Notes: a model not told the origin generated them from the sequence alone. A stretch of DNA of 64,000 nt from Caballeronia sp. M1242 (GCF_017220215.1 NZ_CP071129.1:1550001-1614000), one strand, 5' to 3'; shown: positions 29,801 through 40,782, counted from the stretch's first letter. A program made the numbers and translations.

Positions 29801-32800
29801 CAACCACACCGAGACGAACGATCTCGGCACGCTGTGCAGCGGCAAGAGCGACGACCACGGCCTGCTGTCGTGCGAAGCGAAGCTCAAGCAGCCGGGCAAT
29901 ATCGATCTCATCGCCGTCGCGAAAGACGGCGACGGCCGCGAAGCCAACGCGACGACGTCCGTCTGGGTCACGCGCGAAGACGAACTGTGGTTCGGCGGCG
30001 AGAACACCGACCGCATCGACGTGTTGCCGGAAAAGACCAGCTACGAGCCGGGCGAGACCGCGCGGTTCCAGGTGCGCATGCCGTTCCGCTCGGCGACGGC
30101 GCTCGTCGCAGTCGAACGCGAAGGCATCGTGGAAACGCATGTGGCCGAACTGAACGGCAAGGACCCGACCATCGATCTGAAGGTGCAGGATGCGTGGGGG
30201 CCGAACGTGTACGTGTCGGTGCTCGCGCTGCGCGGCCGCTTGCGCGACGTGCCGTGGTACTCGTTCTTCACCTGGGGCTGGAAGGCGCCGGTCGAATGGG
30301 CGCGCGCGTTCTGGTACGAAGGCCGTCAGTATCAGGCGCCGACTCCGCTCGTCGATCTGTCGAAGCCCGCGTTCCGCTATGGACTGGCGTCGATCAAGGT
30401 GGGCATCGCGTCGCACAAGCTCGCGGTCAGCGTAAGCCCGGACGCGAAGTCTTATTCGGTGCGCGGCAAGGCGCACGTGAAGGTGAAAGTCGCCCTGCCC
30501 GACGGCAAGCCCGCGCCGGCTGGCACGCAAATCGCCGTCGCAGCGGTCGACGAAGCGTTGCTCGAACTCATGCCGAATCAAAGCTGGAACGTGCTCGATG
30601 CGATGCTGCAGCAGCGCGCGTATGGCGTGGAGACATCGACGGCCCAGATGGAGATCATCGGGCGGCGGCACTTCGGGCGCAAGGCAGTGCCTGCGGGCGG
30701 CGGCGGCGGCCATAGCCCGACGCGCGAGCTTTTCGACACGCTGCTGCTCTGGAATCCGCGCGTGACGCTGGATGCGAACGGCGAGGCAACGCTCGACGTG
30801 CCGCTCAACGATTCGCTCACGCGCTTTCGGATCGTGGCAATCGCGGCGGTCGGCGCGGGCCGCTTCGGCACGGGCAGCGCATCGATCCAGACCGGCCAGG
30901 ACCTGCAACTGGTCTCCGGCCTGCCGCCACTCGTGCGCGTCGGCGATACGTTCCGCGCTCAGTTCACGCTGCGCAATACCACGCCCCGCGCGATGCGCGT
31001 GCTCGTGACGCCGCGCGCCGGATCGCTCGCGCTCGATTCGCGCACCGTCGCGCTCGCGGCCGAGTCGTCGCAGGAAGTCGCATGGGATGTGACGCCGCCG
31101 GATATGCCCGGCGGGGAATCGTCGGCGAGCCTCGCGTGGAACGTGAGCGCCGTCGAACAAGGCACCGGCAAGGCGAGCGATGCAGTGAAGCTCACGCAGC
31201 GCATCGTCGCGGCGATTCCCGTCTCGGTGCAGCAGGCGACCATCGCGCAAGTCGACGGCACGCTGAGCGTGCCCGTCGCGCCGCCCGCCGACGCTACAAA
31301 GACGGCTGCCGGCACGGTGCGCGGCGGCATCGCGGTGTCGTTGCAGCCGAAGCTCGCGGACGGCTTGCCGGGCGTGCGCCGCTGGTTCCTCAACTATCCG
31401 TACAGCTGCCTCGAGCAGCAGACTTCGCGCGCGCTCGGGCTGATGGACGCGGCGCAATGGCAAGCGGTGCTCGCGCATATGGCCACGTATCTGGATGCCG
31501 ATGGCCTCGCGAACTACTTCCCGCCGTACGACGACTCCCGTGCGACCGGCAGTCCGACGCTCACGGCCTACCTGCTCGCCGTGACCGACGAAGCGGCCAA
31601 AACGGACCGCCGCTTCGCGCTGCCCGCCGACCTGCGCGACAGGCTCACGGCAGCGCTGGCGAACGTCGTCGACGGCAAGATCCAACGCAATTTCTGGGCT
31701 CCGCGCAACGGTTTCGACTTCGAGAAGCTCGCGGCCATCGAAGCCCTGTCGCGCTATGGCGTCGCGCAGCCGCGCATGCTGGATTCGATCACCATCGCGC
31801 CGAATCAGTGGCCGACTTCCGCTGTGCTCGATTACTACGCGATCCTCTCGCGCGTCGATGGCATTCCGGACCGCGAAGTGAAGCGCGCGCAAGCCGAGCA
31901 GATCATCCGGGCACGGCTCACCTATCAGGGCACGCGCCTGACGTTCTCGACCGCGTCGGACGACGATCTCTGGTGGTTCATGACCGGCGTCGAGACCAAC
32001 GCCGCGCGCACCGCGCTACTCTTCGCCGACGCGCCCGGCTGGAAGGACGAGATGCCGCGCCTCGTCGCGGGCCTGCTCGCGTTGCAGACGAACGGCGCAT
32101 GGTCCACCACGACGGCCAACCTGTGGGGCTCGCTCGCGGTCGCGCGGTTCTCGCGCGTGTTCGAAAGCACGCCGGTCACGGGCAGCACGGACATTCGCCT
32201 CGGCGCGTCGTCGAAAACGGTGGACTGGGCCGCCGCCGCGCCCGCGCCGATGGCGTCCGCCACGCCGATCACGCGCACCGCGAACACGCGCAGCGTGATG
32301 CTGCCGTGGTCGACCGGCTCGCTTGCGCTCACGCAGCAAGGCACCGGCAAACCGTGGGCGACCATCGAGAGCCTCGCCGCCGTCGATATGAAAGCGCCGC
32401 TTGCGGCCGGCTATCGGATCGCGAAGACCATCACGCCGGTCGAACCGGCCGTGAAAGGCGCGTTCTCGCGTGGCGATATCGTGCGCGTGAGTCTCGACAT
32501 CGACGCTCAAAGCGACATGACGTGGGTCGTCGTCAACGATCCGATTCCCGCCGGCGCGACGATTCTCGGTTCCGGGCTCGGCCGCGATTCGGAATCCGCC
32601 ACGCAAGGCGAGCGAAGCAGCGGCCAATGGCCGATGTACGTGGAGCGCGCGTTCGACGGTTATCGCGCGTATTACGACTATCTGCCGAAGGGCAAGCTTC
32701 ATGTGGAATACACAATGCGCCTGAACAACGCCGGCAGCTTCGGCCTGCCGCCGACGCGCGTGGAGGCGCTCTATGCGCCGTCGACCTTCGGCGCGCTGCC

Positions 32801-32840
32801 CAATGCGCGGATGGTCGTGAACCCGCTCGCCGCGAGATGA
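26850..32840 (+). CDS. Bacterial alpha-2-macroglobulin with intact thioester
   Basis: A very large protein (1996 aa) of the YfhM/ECAM type. An N-terminal signal sequence (hydrophobic about 10-28) precedes MG1-type and A2M_N domains. The thioester motif C1520-L-E-Q1523 is intact (YPYSCLEQQTSRALG) within the alpha-helical thioester domain. The bait region is probably near residues 840-870, which hold an acidic Gln-rich run (EDQNDDDEAQQQQ). No lipobox cysteine is seen, so it may be periplasmic and soluble or signal-anchored. Such proteins trap proteases that breach the envelope. The stop lies 4 bases before pbpC, its usual partner. Confidence 0.93.
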   Translation: MSRVTNTQKWILAATTVLAALGLSAAVHRADAARAASVSPQGKVTQARQVVVKFDEPMTAFGNPAAAAPGKIACSGAPASATAGSARWIDQKTWAFDFAADLPPGVRCSIDLDAGLKSAAGNALAGPSHFTFETGGPFVTAIQPDYGDIEEDQAFVLRLNGPATQASVLDHVWCESSAIGNRIPVRMLDSATRGAILKQFHYEKESDRVLTLACQQTLPSATKMQLVYGVGVTGPSGIPNDAERRFEFKVREPFKAGFTCERENAQAPCTPLRPLRVTFTAPISRTDAQKFVLRGPKGTAAPHFDPDNKDDEVSGVEFAAPLPERASLTIEAPADLKDVSGRKLANADFFPLKTQTAPMPPLAKFSSGEFGIIERFAEPNMPAMLPVTLRHVEADLHVQGLNSGTSKITSLRVDADTDIRQWMKTVEAFGGMSINRRTVESLAPHALTNGIAPIVTNTTDGVYFDARSLSLLSKHAGVETLTLPAADPKALRPFEVVGIPLSKPGFYVVELASPALGASLMAKHQAMYVRTSVLVTNLGVHLKQGRENSLVWVTTLDKGKPVPNAQVRVTDCNGEQVAAGVTDGEGIARIGKSLAPLHECNGTSLAYGGFFVSARVSDPATGPDMAFVMSDWNRGIESWRFNVPTDMSSTRTTRAHTVFDRTLLRAGETVSMKHLMRVETLGGLAFPKRYPTRVTIRHVGSGQTWHLPLTWAADHSADSTFTVPTAAKLGEYSVSLDDGTAQGTSDDDDARVTESYETGSFRVEEFRLPVFKGSISAGDSKSAGLIAAREAPVSVRLEYVQGGAASKVPVAVSALVKDIAPPFASQYDAFSFAPYRKPANDGASAPAEDQNDDDEAQQQQSDATTKLVADKERVTLDRDGVGKLTVAPLPAVDAPKRLALEATFADPNGEVQTISGNTTLWPAAVAVGVKSGSWVSVGSTVPVQAIALDLQGKPRAGVPMQIKGIVHAMTSSRKRMVGGFYAYDNHTETNDLGTLCSGKSDDHGLLSCEAKLKQPGNIDLIAVAKDGDGREANATTSVWVTREDELWFGGENTDRIDVLPEKTSYEPGETARFQVRMPFRSATALVAVEREGIVETHVAELNGKDPTIDLKVQDAWGPNVYVSVLALRGRLRDVPWYSFFTWGWKAPVEWARAFWYEGRQYQAPTPLVDLSKPAFRYGLASIKVGIASHKLAVSVSPDAKSYSVRGKAHVKVKVALPDGKPAPAGTQIAVAAVDEALLELMPNQSWNVLDAMLQQRAYGVETSTAQMEIIGRRHFGRKAVPAGGGGGHSPTRELFDTLLLWNPRVTLDANGEATLDVPLNDSLTRFRIVAIAAVGAGRFGTGSASIQTGQDLQLVSGLPPLVRVGDTFRAQFTLRNTTPRAMRVLVTPRAGSLALDSRTVALAAESSQEVAWDVTPPDMPGGESSASLAWNVSAVEQGTGKASDAVKLTQRIVAAIPVSVQQATIAQVDGTLSVPVAPPADATKTAAGTVRGGIAVSLQPKLADGLPGVRRWFLNYPYSCLEQQTSRALGLMDAAQWQAVLAHMATYLDADGLANYFPPYDDSRATGSPTLTAYLLAVTDEAAKTDRRFALPADLRDRLTAALANVVDGKIQRNFWAPRNGFDFEKLAAIEALSRYGVAQPRMLDSITIAPNQWPTSAVLDYYAILSRVDGIPDREVKRAQAEQIIRARLTYQGTRLTFSTASDDDLWWFMTGVETNAARTALLFADAPGWKDEMPRLVAGLLALQTNGAWSTTTANLWGSLAVARFSRVFESTPVTGSTDIRLGASSKTVDWAAAAPAPMASATPITRTANTRSVMLPWSTGSLALTQQGTGKPWATIESLAAVDMKAPLAAGYRIAKTITPVEPAVKGAFSRGDIVRVSLDIDAQSDMTWVVVNDPIPAGATILGSGLGRDSESATQGERSSGQWPMYVERAFDGYRAYYDYLPKGKLHVEYTMRLNNAGSFGLPPTRVEALYAPSTFGALPNARMVVNPLAAR

Positions 32841-32844
32841 CGCG

Positions 32845-35109
32845 ATGAGACGCGCCGCCTGTTTAGTGGTCGCATGCCTGCTGAGCGCGGCGCCGCACGC
32901 CGCGCCCAGCTTCAGCGACGTGCGCGCGAACTGGCGCAGTTCCGACTGGCTGCTGCTCGACCGCAACGGCGAAACACTGCAACGCACGCGCATCGACGCG
33001 AGCGCGCGGCGCGGCGACTGGGTCGCGCTGGCAGACGTATCGCCGGCCTTGCGCGAAGCCATCGTCGTTTCGGAGGACAAACGATTCTACGAGCACGCGG
33101 GCGTCGACTGGCGCGGCGCGGCGGCCGCCGCCTGGGCGAATCTGTGGAATACGCGCACGCGCGGCGCATCGACCGTCACCATGCAGTTGACCGGCCTGAT
33201 CGGCGATGAAGGCCGCAAGCCCGCCGGACGGCGCAGTATCGGCGAGAAGGCGCAGCAGACGGTCGGCGCGCTGTGGCTCGAACGCACGTGGCGCAAGGAT
33301 CAGATCCTCGAGGCGTATCTGAACCTCGTGCCGTTCCGGGGCGAGATCGTCGGGCTGTCGGCGCTTTCGCAGACGCTTTTCGGCAAGGCACCCTCCGGCC
33401 TGGACGAACGCGAAGCCGCGCTGGCCGCGGCGCTCGTGCGCGCGCCGAATGCGTCGTACACGAAGGTCGCCGCGCGCGCCTGCGTGATTCTGCGCGACAT
33501 GAACGGCTTGCGCGCGCCGGGCCCTTCGCGTGACGCGGACGCGTGCGCCAATCTCGACAGCTACGCGCAACTGACGCTCACGCGCAGCGCCGCCGCGCCG
33601 GCGCTCGCTTCCGGCGACGACGCGCTCGCGCCGCACGTGGCTCGGCGCATCGCCGGCGAAGCGCATCCGGCGGCGGGCGACCGCGTGCGCTCGACGCTCG
33701 ACGCGCGCCTGCAACGCTTCACGCGCGACACGCTCTCGCGCACGCTCGCCGAGCTGAACGCCCGCGCGCATCCGCGCAACGTGCACGACGCGGCGGCGAT
33801 CGTCATCGACAACGCGTCGGGCGACGTGCTGGCATGGGTCGGATCGGCGGGCGGTTTGTCGAATGCGCCGGAGGTCGATGCCGTGCTCGCCGCGCGTCAG
33901 GCCGGCTCGACGCTCAAGCCTTTTCTCTATGCGCAAGCGATCGACGAAAAGCGCCTGACTGCCGCGACCTTGCTCGACGACGCGCCGCTCGATCTCGCCA
34001 CGGGCGGCGGCCTCTACATCCCGCAGAACTACGATCACGACTTCAAAGGCTGGCTCAGCGTGAGAACGGCGCTCGGCTCGTCGCTGAACGTGCCGGCCGT
34101 GCGCGCGCTCGTGCTCGTCACGCCGCATCGGTTCGCGCGCACGCTGGTGGCGCTCGGCCTGCCGCTCACGCGCACCGGCGACTACTACGGCTTCAGCCTC
34201 GCGCTCGGCAGCGCCGATGTGACATTGGCTGCGCTGACCAACGCGTATCGGGTGCTCGCGAACGGCGGCATCGCGCGGCCGTTTTTCGATCTCACGGGCC
34301 ACGCTGCCGCGCCTGCCGGCCAGCGCGTGTTCAGTCCGCAGGCGAGCTTTATCGTCACCGACATCCTCGCGGACAACAACGCCCGCACGCGCACGTTCGG
34401 CTTCGACAGCGTGCTCGCGACGCGCACGTTCAGCGCGGTGAAGACCGGCACGAGCAAGGACATGCGCGATAACTGGGCGGTAGGCTTCACGTCGCGCTAT
34501 ACGGTGGGCGTGTGGGTCGGCAACGCGGACGGCGCGCCGATGTGGGACGTCTCGGGCGTCACCGGTGCGGCCCCGGCGTGGAATACCATCGTCAATTATC
34601 TGCATCGCCGGGCGAACAGCCGCGCGCCGGATGCGCCGCCGGGCGTCGTAAGGACGCGCGTCGCGTATCAGAACGACGTGGAGCCCGCGCGCGACGAATG
34701 GTTCCTGCGCGGCACGGAGATGAACAAGATCGGTCTGACGGCGAATGCAGCGGCGGGAACGGAAGCCGATGATGCGCACGCTCGCCGCCGCGAACGCTTG
34801 CGGGACGTGGCAAGCCCCGACGCGAGCCCGGCCAGGATCGGCGCGCCGACCGACGGCACCATCTTCGCACTCGATCCCGACATTCCGCCCGCGCGCCAGC
34901 GCGTGTGGTTTGAGCGCACGGGCGGCAGCGGCCAGCTCGGCTGGCGGCTCGATGGCAAGCCGTTCAGCCGCCACGCCCGCGCCGCGTGGCTGCCGTGGCC
35001 GGGCCGTCATCGGCTCCAACTCGTCGATGCGCGCGGCGAGGTGATCGACTCGGTCAACTTCGAAGTGCGCGGCGCCTTCGCGAAGACTGCCGCGCCTGCC
35101 GCGAAATAG
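32845..35109 (+). CDS. pbpC: Penicillin-binding protein 1C
   Basis: A 754-residue bifunctional peptidoglycan synthase. A signal/anchor occupies 1-20. The GT51 domain has its catalytic glutamate E77 in SEDKRFYEHAG. The transpeptidase domain has S355-T-L-K, S413-L-N415 and K533-T-G-T-S. A BiPBP_C domain lies at about 675-745. It belongs with the alpha-2-macroglobulin just upstream (4-base gap): PBP1C is thought to repair the wall where the macroglobulin traps invading proteases. All catalytic motifs are intact. Confidence 0.95.
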   Translation: MRRAACLVVACLLSAAPHAAPSFSDVRANWRSSDWLLLDRNGETLQRTRIDASARRGDWVALADVSPALREAIVVSEDKRFYEHAGVDWRGAAAAAWANLWNTRTRGASTVTMQLTGLIGDEGRKPAGRRSIGEKAQQTVGALWLERTWRKDQILEAYLNLVPFRGEIVGLSALSQTLFGKAPSGLDEREAALAAALVRAPNASYTKVAARACVILRDMNGLRAPGPSRDADACANLDSYAQLTLTRSAAAPALASGDDALAPHVARRIAGEAHPAAGDRVRSTLDARLQRFTRDTLSRTLAELNARAHPRNVHDAAAIVIDNASGDVLAWVGSAGGLSNAPEVDAVLAARQAGSTLKPFLYAQAIDEKRLTAATLLDDAPLDLATGGGLYIPQNYDHDFKGWLSVRTALGSSLNVPAVRALVLVTPHRFARTLVALGLPLTRTGDYYGFSLALGSADVTLAALTNAYRVLANGGIARPFFDLTGHAAAPAGQRVFSPQASFIVTDILADNNARTRTFGFDSVLATRTFSAVKTGTSKDMRDNWAVGFTSRYTVGVWVGNADGAPMWDVSGVTGAAPAWNTIVNYLHRRANSRAPDAPPGVVRTRVAYQNDVEPARDEWFLRGTEMNKIGLTANAAAGTEADDAHARRRERLRDVASPDASPARIGAPTDGTIFALDPDIPPARQRVWFERTGGSGQLGWRLDGKPFSRHARAAWLPWPGRHRLQLVDARGEVIDSVNFEVRGAFAKTAAPAAK

Positions 35110-35184
35110 CTGCCGGCGCTGGCGCACCGTTGGCACGACGAAGCGTTTCAGTAATTCATTTGCCCTGCGCGTGGTCCGGGCGTC

Positions 35185-35202
35185 CGCAGCATGCATGCTG
35201 CG
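35185..35202. promoter_or_regulatory. 18-bp perfect palindrome before the ComEA-like gene
   Basis: CGCAGCATG-CATGCTGCG, a perfect inverted repeat without spacer, in the 264-base gap between pbpC and the comEA-like gene. It lies 172 bases before that start. No T-run follows. Confidence 0.45.
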
Positions 35203-35373
35203 TTAAAGATTGTGCGCAGATGGAGCGCTTCGGGCAGCGTCATGCACAATGCAGACGGCCCGCGTTCGAAACACGGATTTGTCCTATCCTTTACGGCATC
35301 GTCCGTTTGCCGGACCGTGCGGCCTTCGCTTCCTTCGTTTCTTTCGTTCCGTCAATCTGCCTGGAGTGTCGTC

Positions 35374-35937
35374 ATGCTGAGAAAGCTGTTGATGCTGTGC
35401 CTCGCGTTCACGCTGTCCATCGGCGCGGCGTTCGCTGCCGTCGATGTCAATACCGCCGATCAAGCCGCGCTCGATTCGGTCAAGGGCCTCGGGCCCGTCA
35501 AATCGAAGGCGATCGTCGACGAACGCACGAAGAACGGCCCATTCAAGGACGCGGACGATCTCGCCAACCGCGTCAAAGGACTCGGCGCCAAGTCGGTCGC
35601 CAAGCTGGAAGAGAACGGCCTGACCATCGGCGGATCTTCGCTGCCGCCGACCGGCAAGGCATCGAAGCCCGCCGCGACGGCTTCTCACGGCGCGGCCGCG
35701 CCGAATTCGACCATCAAGTCATCGGCGGCGGCGACCGCTGCGACATCGCCCGCAGCCACGACCGCGCAGACGCCGGCCGTCGCCCCGGCATCGGGCCCGG
35801 CGGCTGCTTCGGCTTCTACCGCTGCTTCGGTCAAGAAGTCGGGCGCCACCGCTGCCGCGGCAGCCAGCGACGCGAAGCCCTCGAAATCGAAGCGAAAGAA
35901 AGACAAGGCGGCGAGCGCGTCGGCCGCCAGCCTGTAA
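35374..35937 (+). CDS. ComEA-like helix-hairpin-helix protein
   Basis: A 187-residue exported protein. The signal peptide (1-21, cleavage near AFAAVD) precedes one ComEA-type double helix-hairpin-helix (VDVNTADQAALDSVKGLGPVKSKAIV and GLGAKSVAKLEENGL). A long Ala/Ser/Thr tail ends in a Lys-rich cluster (KPSKSKRKKDKAAS). ComEA binds incoming DNA in the periplasm during transformation, but similar single-domain proteins are widespread in bacteria not known to be competent. ATG 35374 begins the signal peptide. Confidence 0.85.
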   Translation: MLRKLLMLCLAFTLSIGAAFAAVDVNTADQAALDSVKGLGPVKSKAIVDERTKNGPFKDADDLANRVKGLGAKSVAKLEENGLTIGGSSLPPTGKASKPAATASHGAAAPNSTIKSSAAATAATSPAATTAQTPAVAPASGPAAASASTAASVKKSGATAAAAASDAKPSKSKRKKDKAASASAASL

Positions 35938-35968
35938 TTCATCTGCAACCTTTAGTACTGAGACTGCC

Positions 35969-36436
35969 ATGAGCCTACTCGATATCCTCGCCTCTTCCCT
36001 CGGCAATTCGTCGCAACAAGGCGGCCAACCTGGTCAACCGGGCCAGTCCGGCCAGGCCGCCCTGATCGCGGCGGCGCTCGAATTCGTCAACAGTCAGCCC
36101 GGCGGCATCATGGGGCTGATCGAACGTTTTCATCAGAACGGCGCGGGCGATATCGTCTCGTCGTGGATCGGCAACGGCGAAAACAAGCCGATCAGCCCGG
36201 GCGTCCTCACGAACGTGCTCGGCGCGGACAACGTCGGCGCGCTCGCGCAGAAGGCGGGCGTGTCGGGCGATCAACTCTCCGGCATGCTCGCGGCGGTGCT
36301 GCCGCATATCGTCGATCGCGCGACGCCCAACGGCGAAGTCCCGCCCGAAGGCAAGCTCGACCTGACGGGGGTGCTCGGCTCGCTCGGCGGTCTCGCCGGT
36401 CTGTTCGGCAAGAGCGAAGAGCCGAAGCAGGGATAA
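35969..36436 (+). CDS. YidB family (DUF937) protein
   Basis: A 155-residue protein of the DUF937/YidB family, recognisable from MSLLDILASSLG, GGIMGLIERFHQNGAGDIVSSWIG and VLGADNVGALAQKAGVS. A Gln/Gly/Pro repeat (QQGGQPGQPGQSGQ) lies at 16-29. The function is unknown. It starts 31 bases after the ComEA-like gene and probably shares its message; a terminator follows. Confidence 0.88.
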   Translation: MSLLDILASSLGNSSQQGGQPGQPGQSGQAALIAAALEFVNSQPGGIMGLIERFHQNGAGDIVSSWIGNGENKPISPGVLTNVLGADNVGALAQKAGVSGDQLSGMLAAVLPHIVDRATPNGEVPPEGKLDLTGVLGSLGGLAGLFGKSEEPKQG

Positions 36437-36461
36437 GCGCGATCGTCCTGTCGCACGCTTC

Positions 36462-36496
36462 GCCCCGCGCCCGGCTCACGCCGGCGCGGGGCTTTT
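36462..36496 (+). terminator. Terminator after the YidB-like gene
   Basis: GC-rich stem (left arm begins GCCCCGCGC, right arm ends GCGCGGGGC) followed by TTTTGCTTT, 25 bases after the stop. Confidence 0.8.
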
Positions 36497-36530
36497 GCTT
36501 TGCTGCGGATGCCGCTCAAAAGTCGCGGGC

Positions 36531-36564
36531 AATAAAAAAGGCAACGAATCGCTTGGTTGCCTTT
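36531..36564 (-). terminator. Terminator of clpB
   Basis: On the minus strand AAAGGCAAC and GTTGCCTTT arms flank a 10-base loop and are followed by TTTTTT. A second stem (36572-36596, GGCTCCTTCG with its complement) lies between it and the clpB stop. Confidence 0.85.
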
Positions 36565-36602
36565 GTAACTAGGCTCCTTCGACTCGCGAAGGAGCCAGCG
36601 CT

Positions 36603-39200
<2,598 letters not shown>

Positions 39201-39230
39201 TTTTGGTGAGCTCCAATTCGAATACAACCA

Positions 39231-39258
39231 AAATGAGGCGCTTTCGGGCGGTTTCAAG
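39231..39258 (-). promoter_or_regulatory. Sigma-32 heat-shock promoter of clpB
   Basis: On the minus strand -35 CTTGAAA (39258-39252) and -10 CCTCATTT (39238-39231) are separated by 13 bases. The sigma-32 consensus is CTTGAAA, 11-16 bases, CCCCAT. The -10 ends 30 bases before the clpB start. Confidence 0.85.
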
Positions 39259-39384
39259 CGCGCAAACCGCTCATTCCGGGGGTTTTTTGCAGGATTGGCC
39301 GCGTCCGAAACGCGCGGCGGCGCTTTCGAAAGACCGCGCTGTGCAGGTTTCGTTCAGTGCCGCGTGATCGTGCGGAAGTGTCGG

Positions 39385-39876
39385 TCAGGACGAAGCGGCG
39401 CGCGGGACGAGCGCAGTGGCGTACGGCGCATCGACGGGCGCGATGCTGAGCAGCCGCGCGAGCTCGCTCGCGGGCTCGGACAACTCGCCGACCGTATGCT
39501 TGTCGAGTTCGGCGAGGAAGGCATCGCGCGCCGCCGCCAGCACGCCGCGCAGGCGGCAAGCCGGCTGAATCGCGCAATGGCGGCCGTCGGTCTGCGCGCC
39601 GAAGCAGCCGACGAGCGCGAAGTCGCTCTCGGTTTCCCTGACGATGTCGCCGATGGTCAGCCCGCGCGAGCGCGCCGCGAGCCGCAGGCCGCCGTGACGT
39701 CCGCGCACGGTTTCCACCCAGCCGAGGTCGCCGAGTTGCTGGACGATCTTCATCAGGTGATTCTTGGAGATGCCGTAGGCGTCGGAGATCTCGCGGATGG
39801 TCGAGAGCCGCGCCGGCCGCACCGACAGATACAGCAGCACCCGCAGCGCATAATCGGTGTAGTCGGTCAGTCGCAT
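39385..39876 (-). CDS. nsrR: Rrf2-family nitric-oxide-sensing repressor NsrR
   Basis: A 163-residue iron-sulfur regulator. The N-terminus MRLTDYTDYALRVLLYL is the NsrR signature and contains D8, which in Streptomyces NsrR ligates the 4Fe-4S cluster. Cluster cysteines are C91, C101 and C107. The winged helix includes ISKNHLMKIVQQLGDLGWV. Nitric oxide disrupts the cluster and releases the operator. ATG 39876 is the family start; the upstream extension is not family sequence. A globin gene is divergent from it. Confidence 0.93.
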   Translation of the reverse strand: MRLTDYTDYALRVLLYLSVRPARLSTIREISDAYGISKNHLMKIVQQLGDLGWVETVRGRHGGLRLAARSRGLTIGDIVRETESDFALVGCFGAQTDGRHCAIQPACRLRGVLAAARDAFLAELDKHTVGELSEPASELARLLSIAPVDAPYATALVPRAASS

Positions 39877-40120
39877 GGCCTCGGTGCGTCGGACGGCGGA
39901 GTGGAAAAAAGCCGAGGTTGCGTGAATCGACTGACGGGCGAACGAAGCCGGACAAATCCGCGCGGCGGCCGGGGCCATCGCCCGCGCGAGCGTCACAGGG
40001 TCTAATATCCGCTCGCGGCAGTCGCGACAGAACCGTCACGCGCCAGAGCACTGCTCAACATTTTGCGCCACTTGGGTGCTTTGCGTCAGCCAGATTCGCG
40101 ATGATTCGGCCTCGGACGCC

Positions 40121-40150
40121 AGCCTTACTGTTTGCAGCCTTACTGTTTGC
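40121..40150 (+). repeat. 15-bp exact tandem repeat before the globin
   Basis: AGCCTTACTGTTTGC occurs twice in a row. It is in frame with the globin and would encode an Ala/Leu/Phe repeat if translation began upstream at 40101, but the family start lies after it. Confidence 0.85.
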
Positions 40151-40169
40151 AGCCATGAAGTCTTCAGCC

Positions 40170-40712
40170 ATGAACCGAGACGAAACGAGTAACGCCATCA
40201 CCCGCGAGAGCGAGCCCACGGAAACGAATATCCGCGCGCTGGTCGAGGCGTTCTATCGCCGCGTGGACGACGATCCGCTGCTCGGCCCGATCTTCGCGCG
40301 GCAACTGACCGGCCGTTGGGACGAGCATCTCGCGAAGATGACGACGTTCTGGTCGAGCCTCGTGCTCGGCTCTAAGCAGTATCGGGGGAACGTGCAGGAG
40401 GCGCATCGGCCGCTGGAGGGCATCGAGCCGCAGCACTTCGCGCGCTGGCTGTCGCTGTTTCTGAACACCGTCGAAGCGCGCTATGAGCCCGGCGCGGCGG
40501 TGCAGTTCATGGAGCCGGCGCTGCGCATCGCGCAAAGCCTCCAGTTGAGCAAGTTCGGCTGGGACTACCGGATTCCCGAGGCGCAGGAAGCCCTGCTCGC
40601 GGCGCTCAAGCGCCAGCGCACCGGCGACCGCGATGAGCCGCGTTTCCCCGAGCGCCCGGCAGGCGAGCCGTTCCCGGCGAAGTTCGTCGGCAAGCCGGCC
40701 GACGAAGACTGA
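40170..40712 (+). CDS. Group III truncated haemoglobin
   Basis: A small haem protein of about 180 residues. The proximal haem histidine is H79 in NVQEAHRPL. The group III pattern is FYRRVDDDPLLGPIF, FWSSLVLGSKQYRG and the C-terminal FGWDYRIPEAQEALL. A Pro-rich tail of about 30 residues (RFPERPAGEPFPAKFV) is extra. Start choice is ATG 40170 (MNRDETSN); ATG 40155 is in frame too. Being divergent from nsrR, a role in nitric oxide chemistry under NsrR control is likely, though I could not find an NsrR box with confidence. Confidence 0.88.
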   Translation: MNRDETSNAITRESEPTETNIRALVEAFYRRVDDDPLLGPIFARQLTGRWDEHLAKMTTFWSSLVLGSKQYRGNVQEAHRPLEGIEPQHFARWLSLFLNTVEARYEPGAAVQFMEPALRIAQSLQLSKFGWDYRIPEAQEALLAALKRQRTGDRDEPRFPERPAGEPFPAKFVGKPADED

Positions 40713-40782
40713 CGCGCGTCTAAACTGCGCGGCGCGTTCGGCAGGCAAAAACCACGTCGTCGACGAGTTCGAACGCCGCTCC

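Noticed and set aside
27324..31892. A 1522-codon open frame antisense to the alpha-2-macroglobulin gene
   Set aside because: High GC leaves antisense frames open. The translation is Arg/His-rich without any domain pattern, while the sense frame is a full macroglobulin with a thioester motif.
35132..35150. A TGGCACG sequence that looked like the start of a sigma-54 promoter
   Set aside because: The following GC is one base out of register (nine instead of ten bases from GG), so the spacing required by sigma-54 is not met.
39877..39996. An N-terminal extension of 40 residues on NsrR
   Set aside because: The extra residues are not like any Rrf2 protein and would run into the divergent promoter region; the family start MRLTDYTDY is at 39876.
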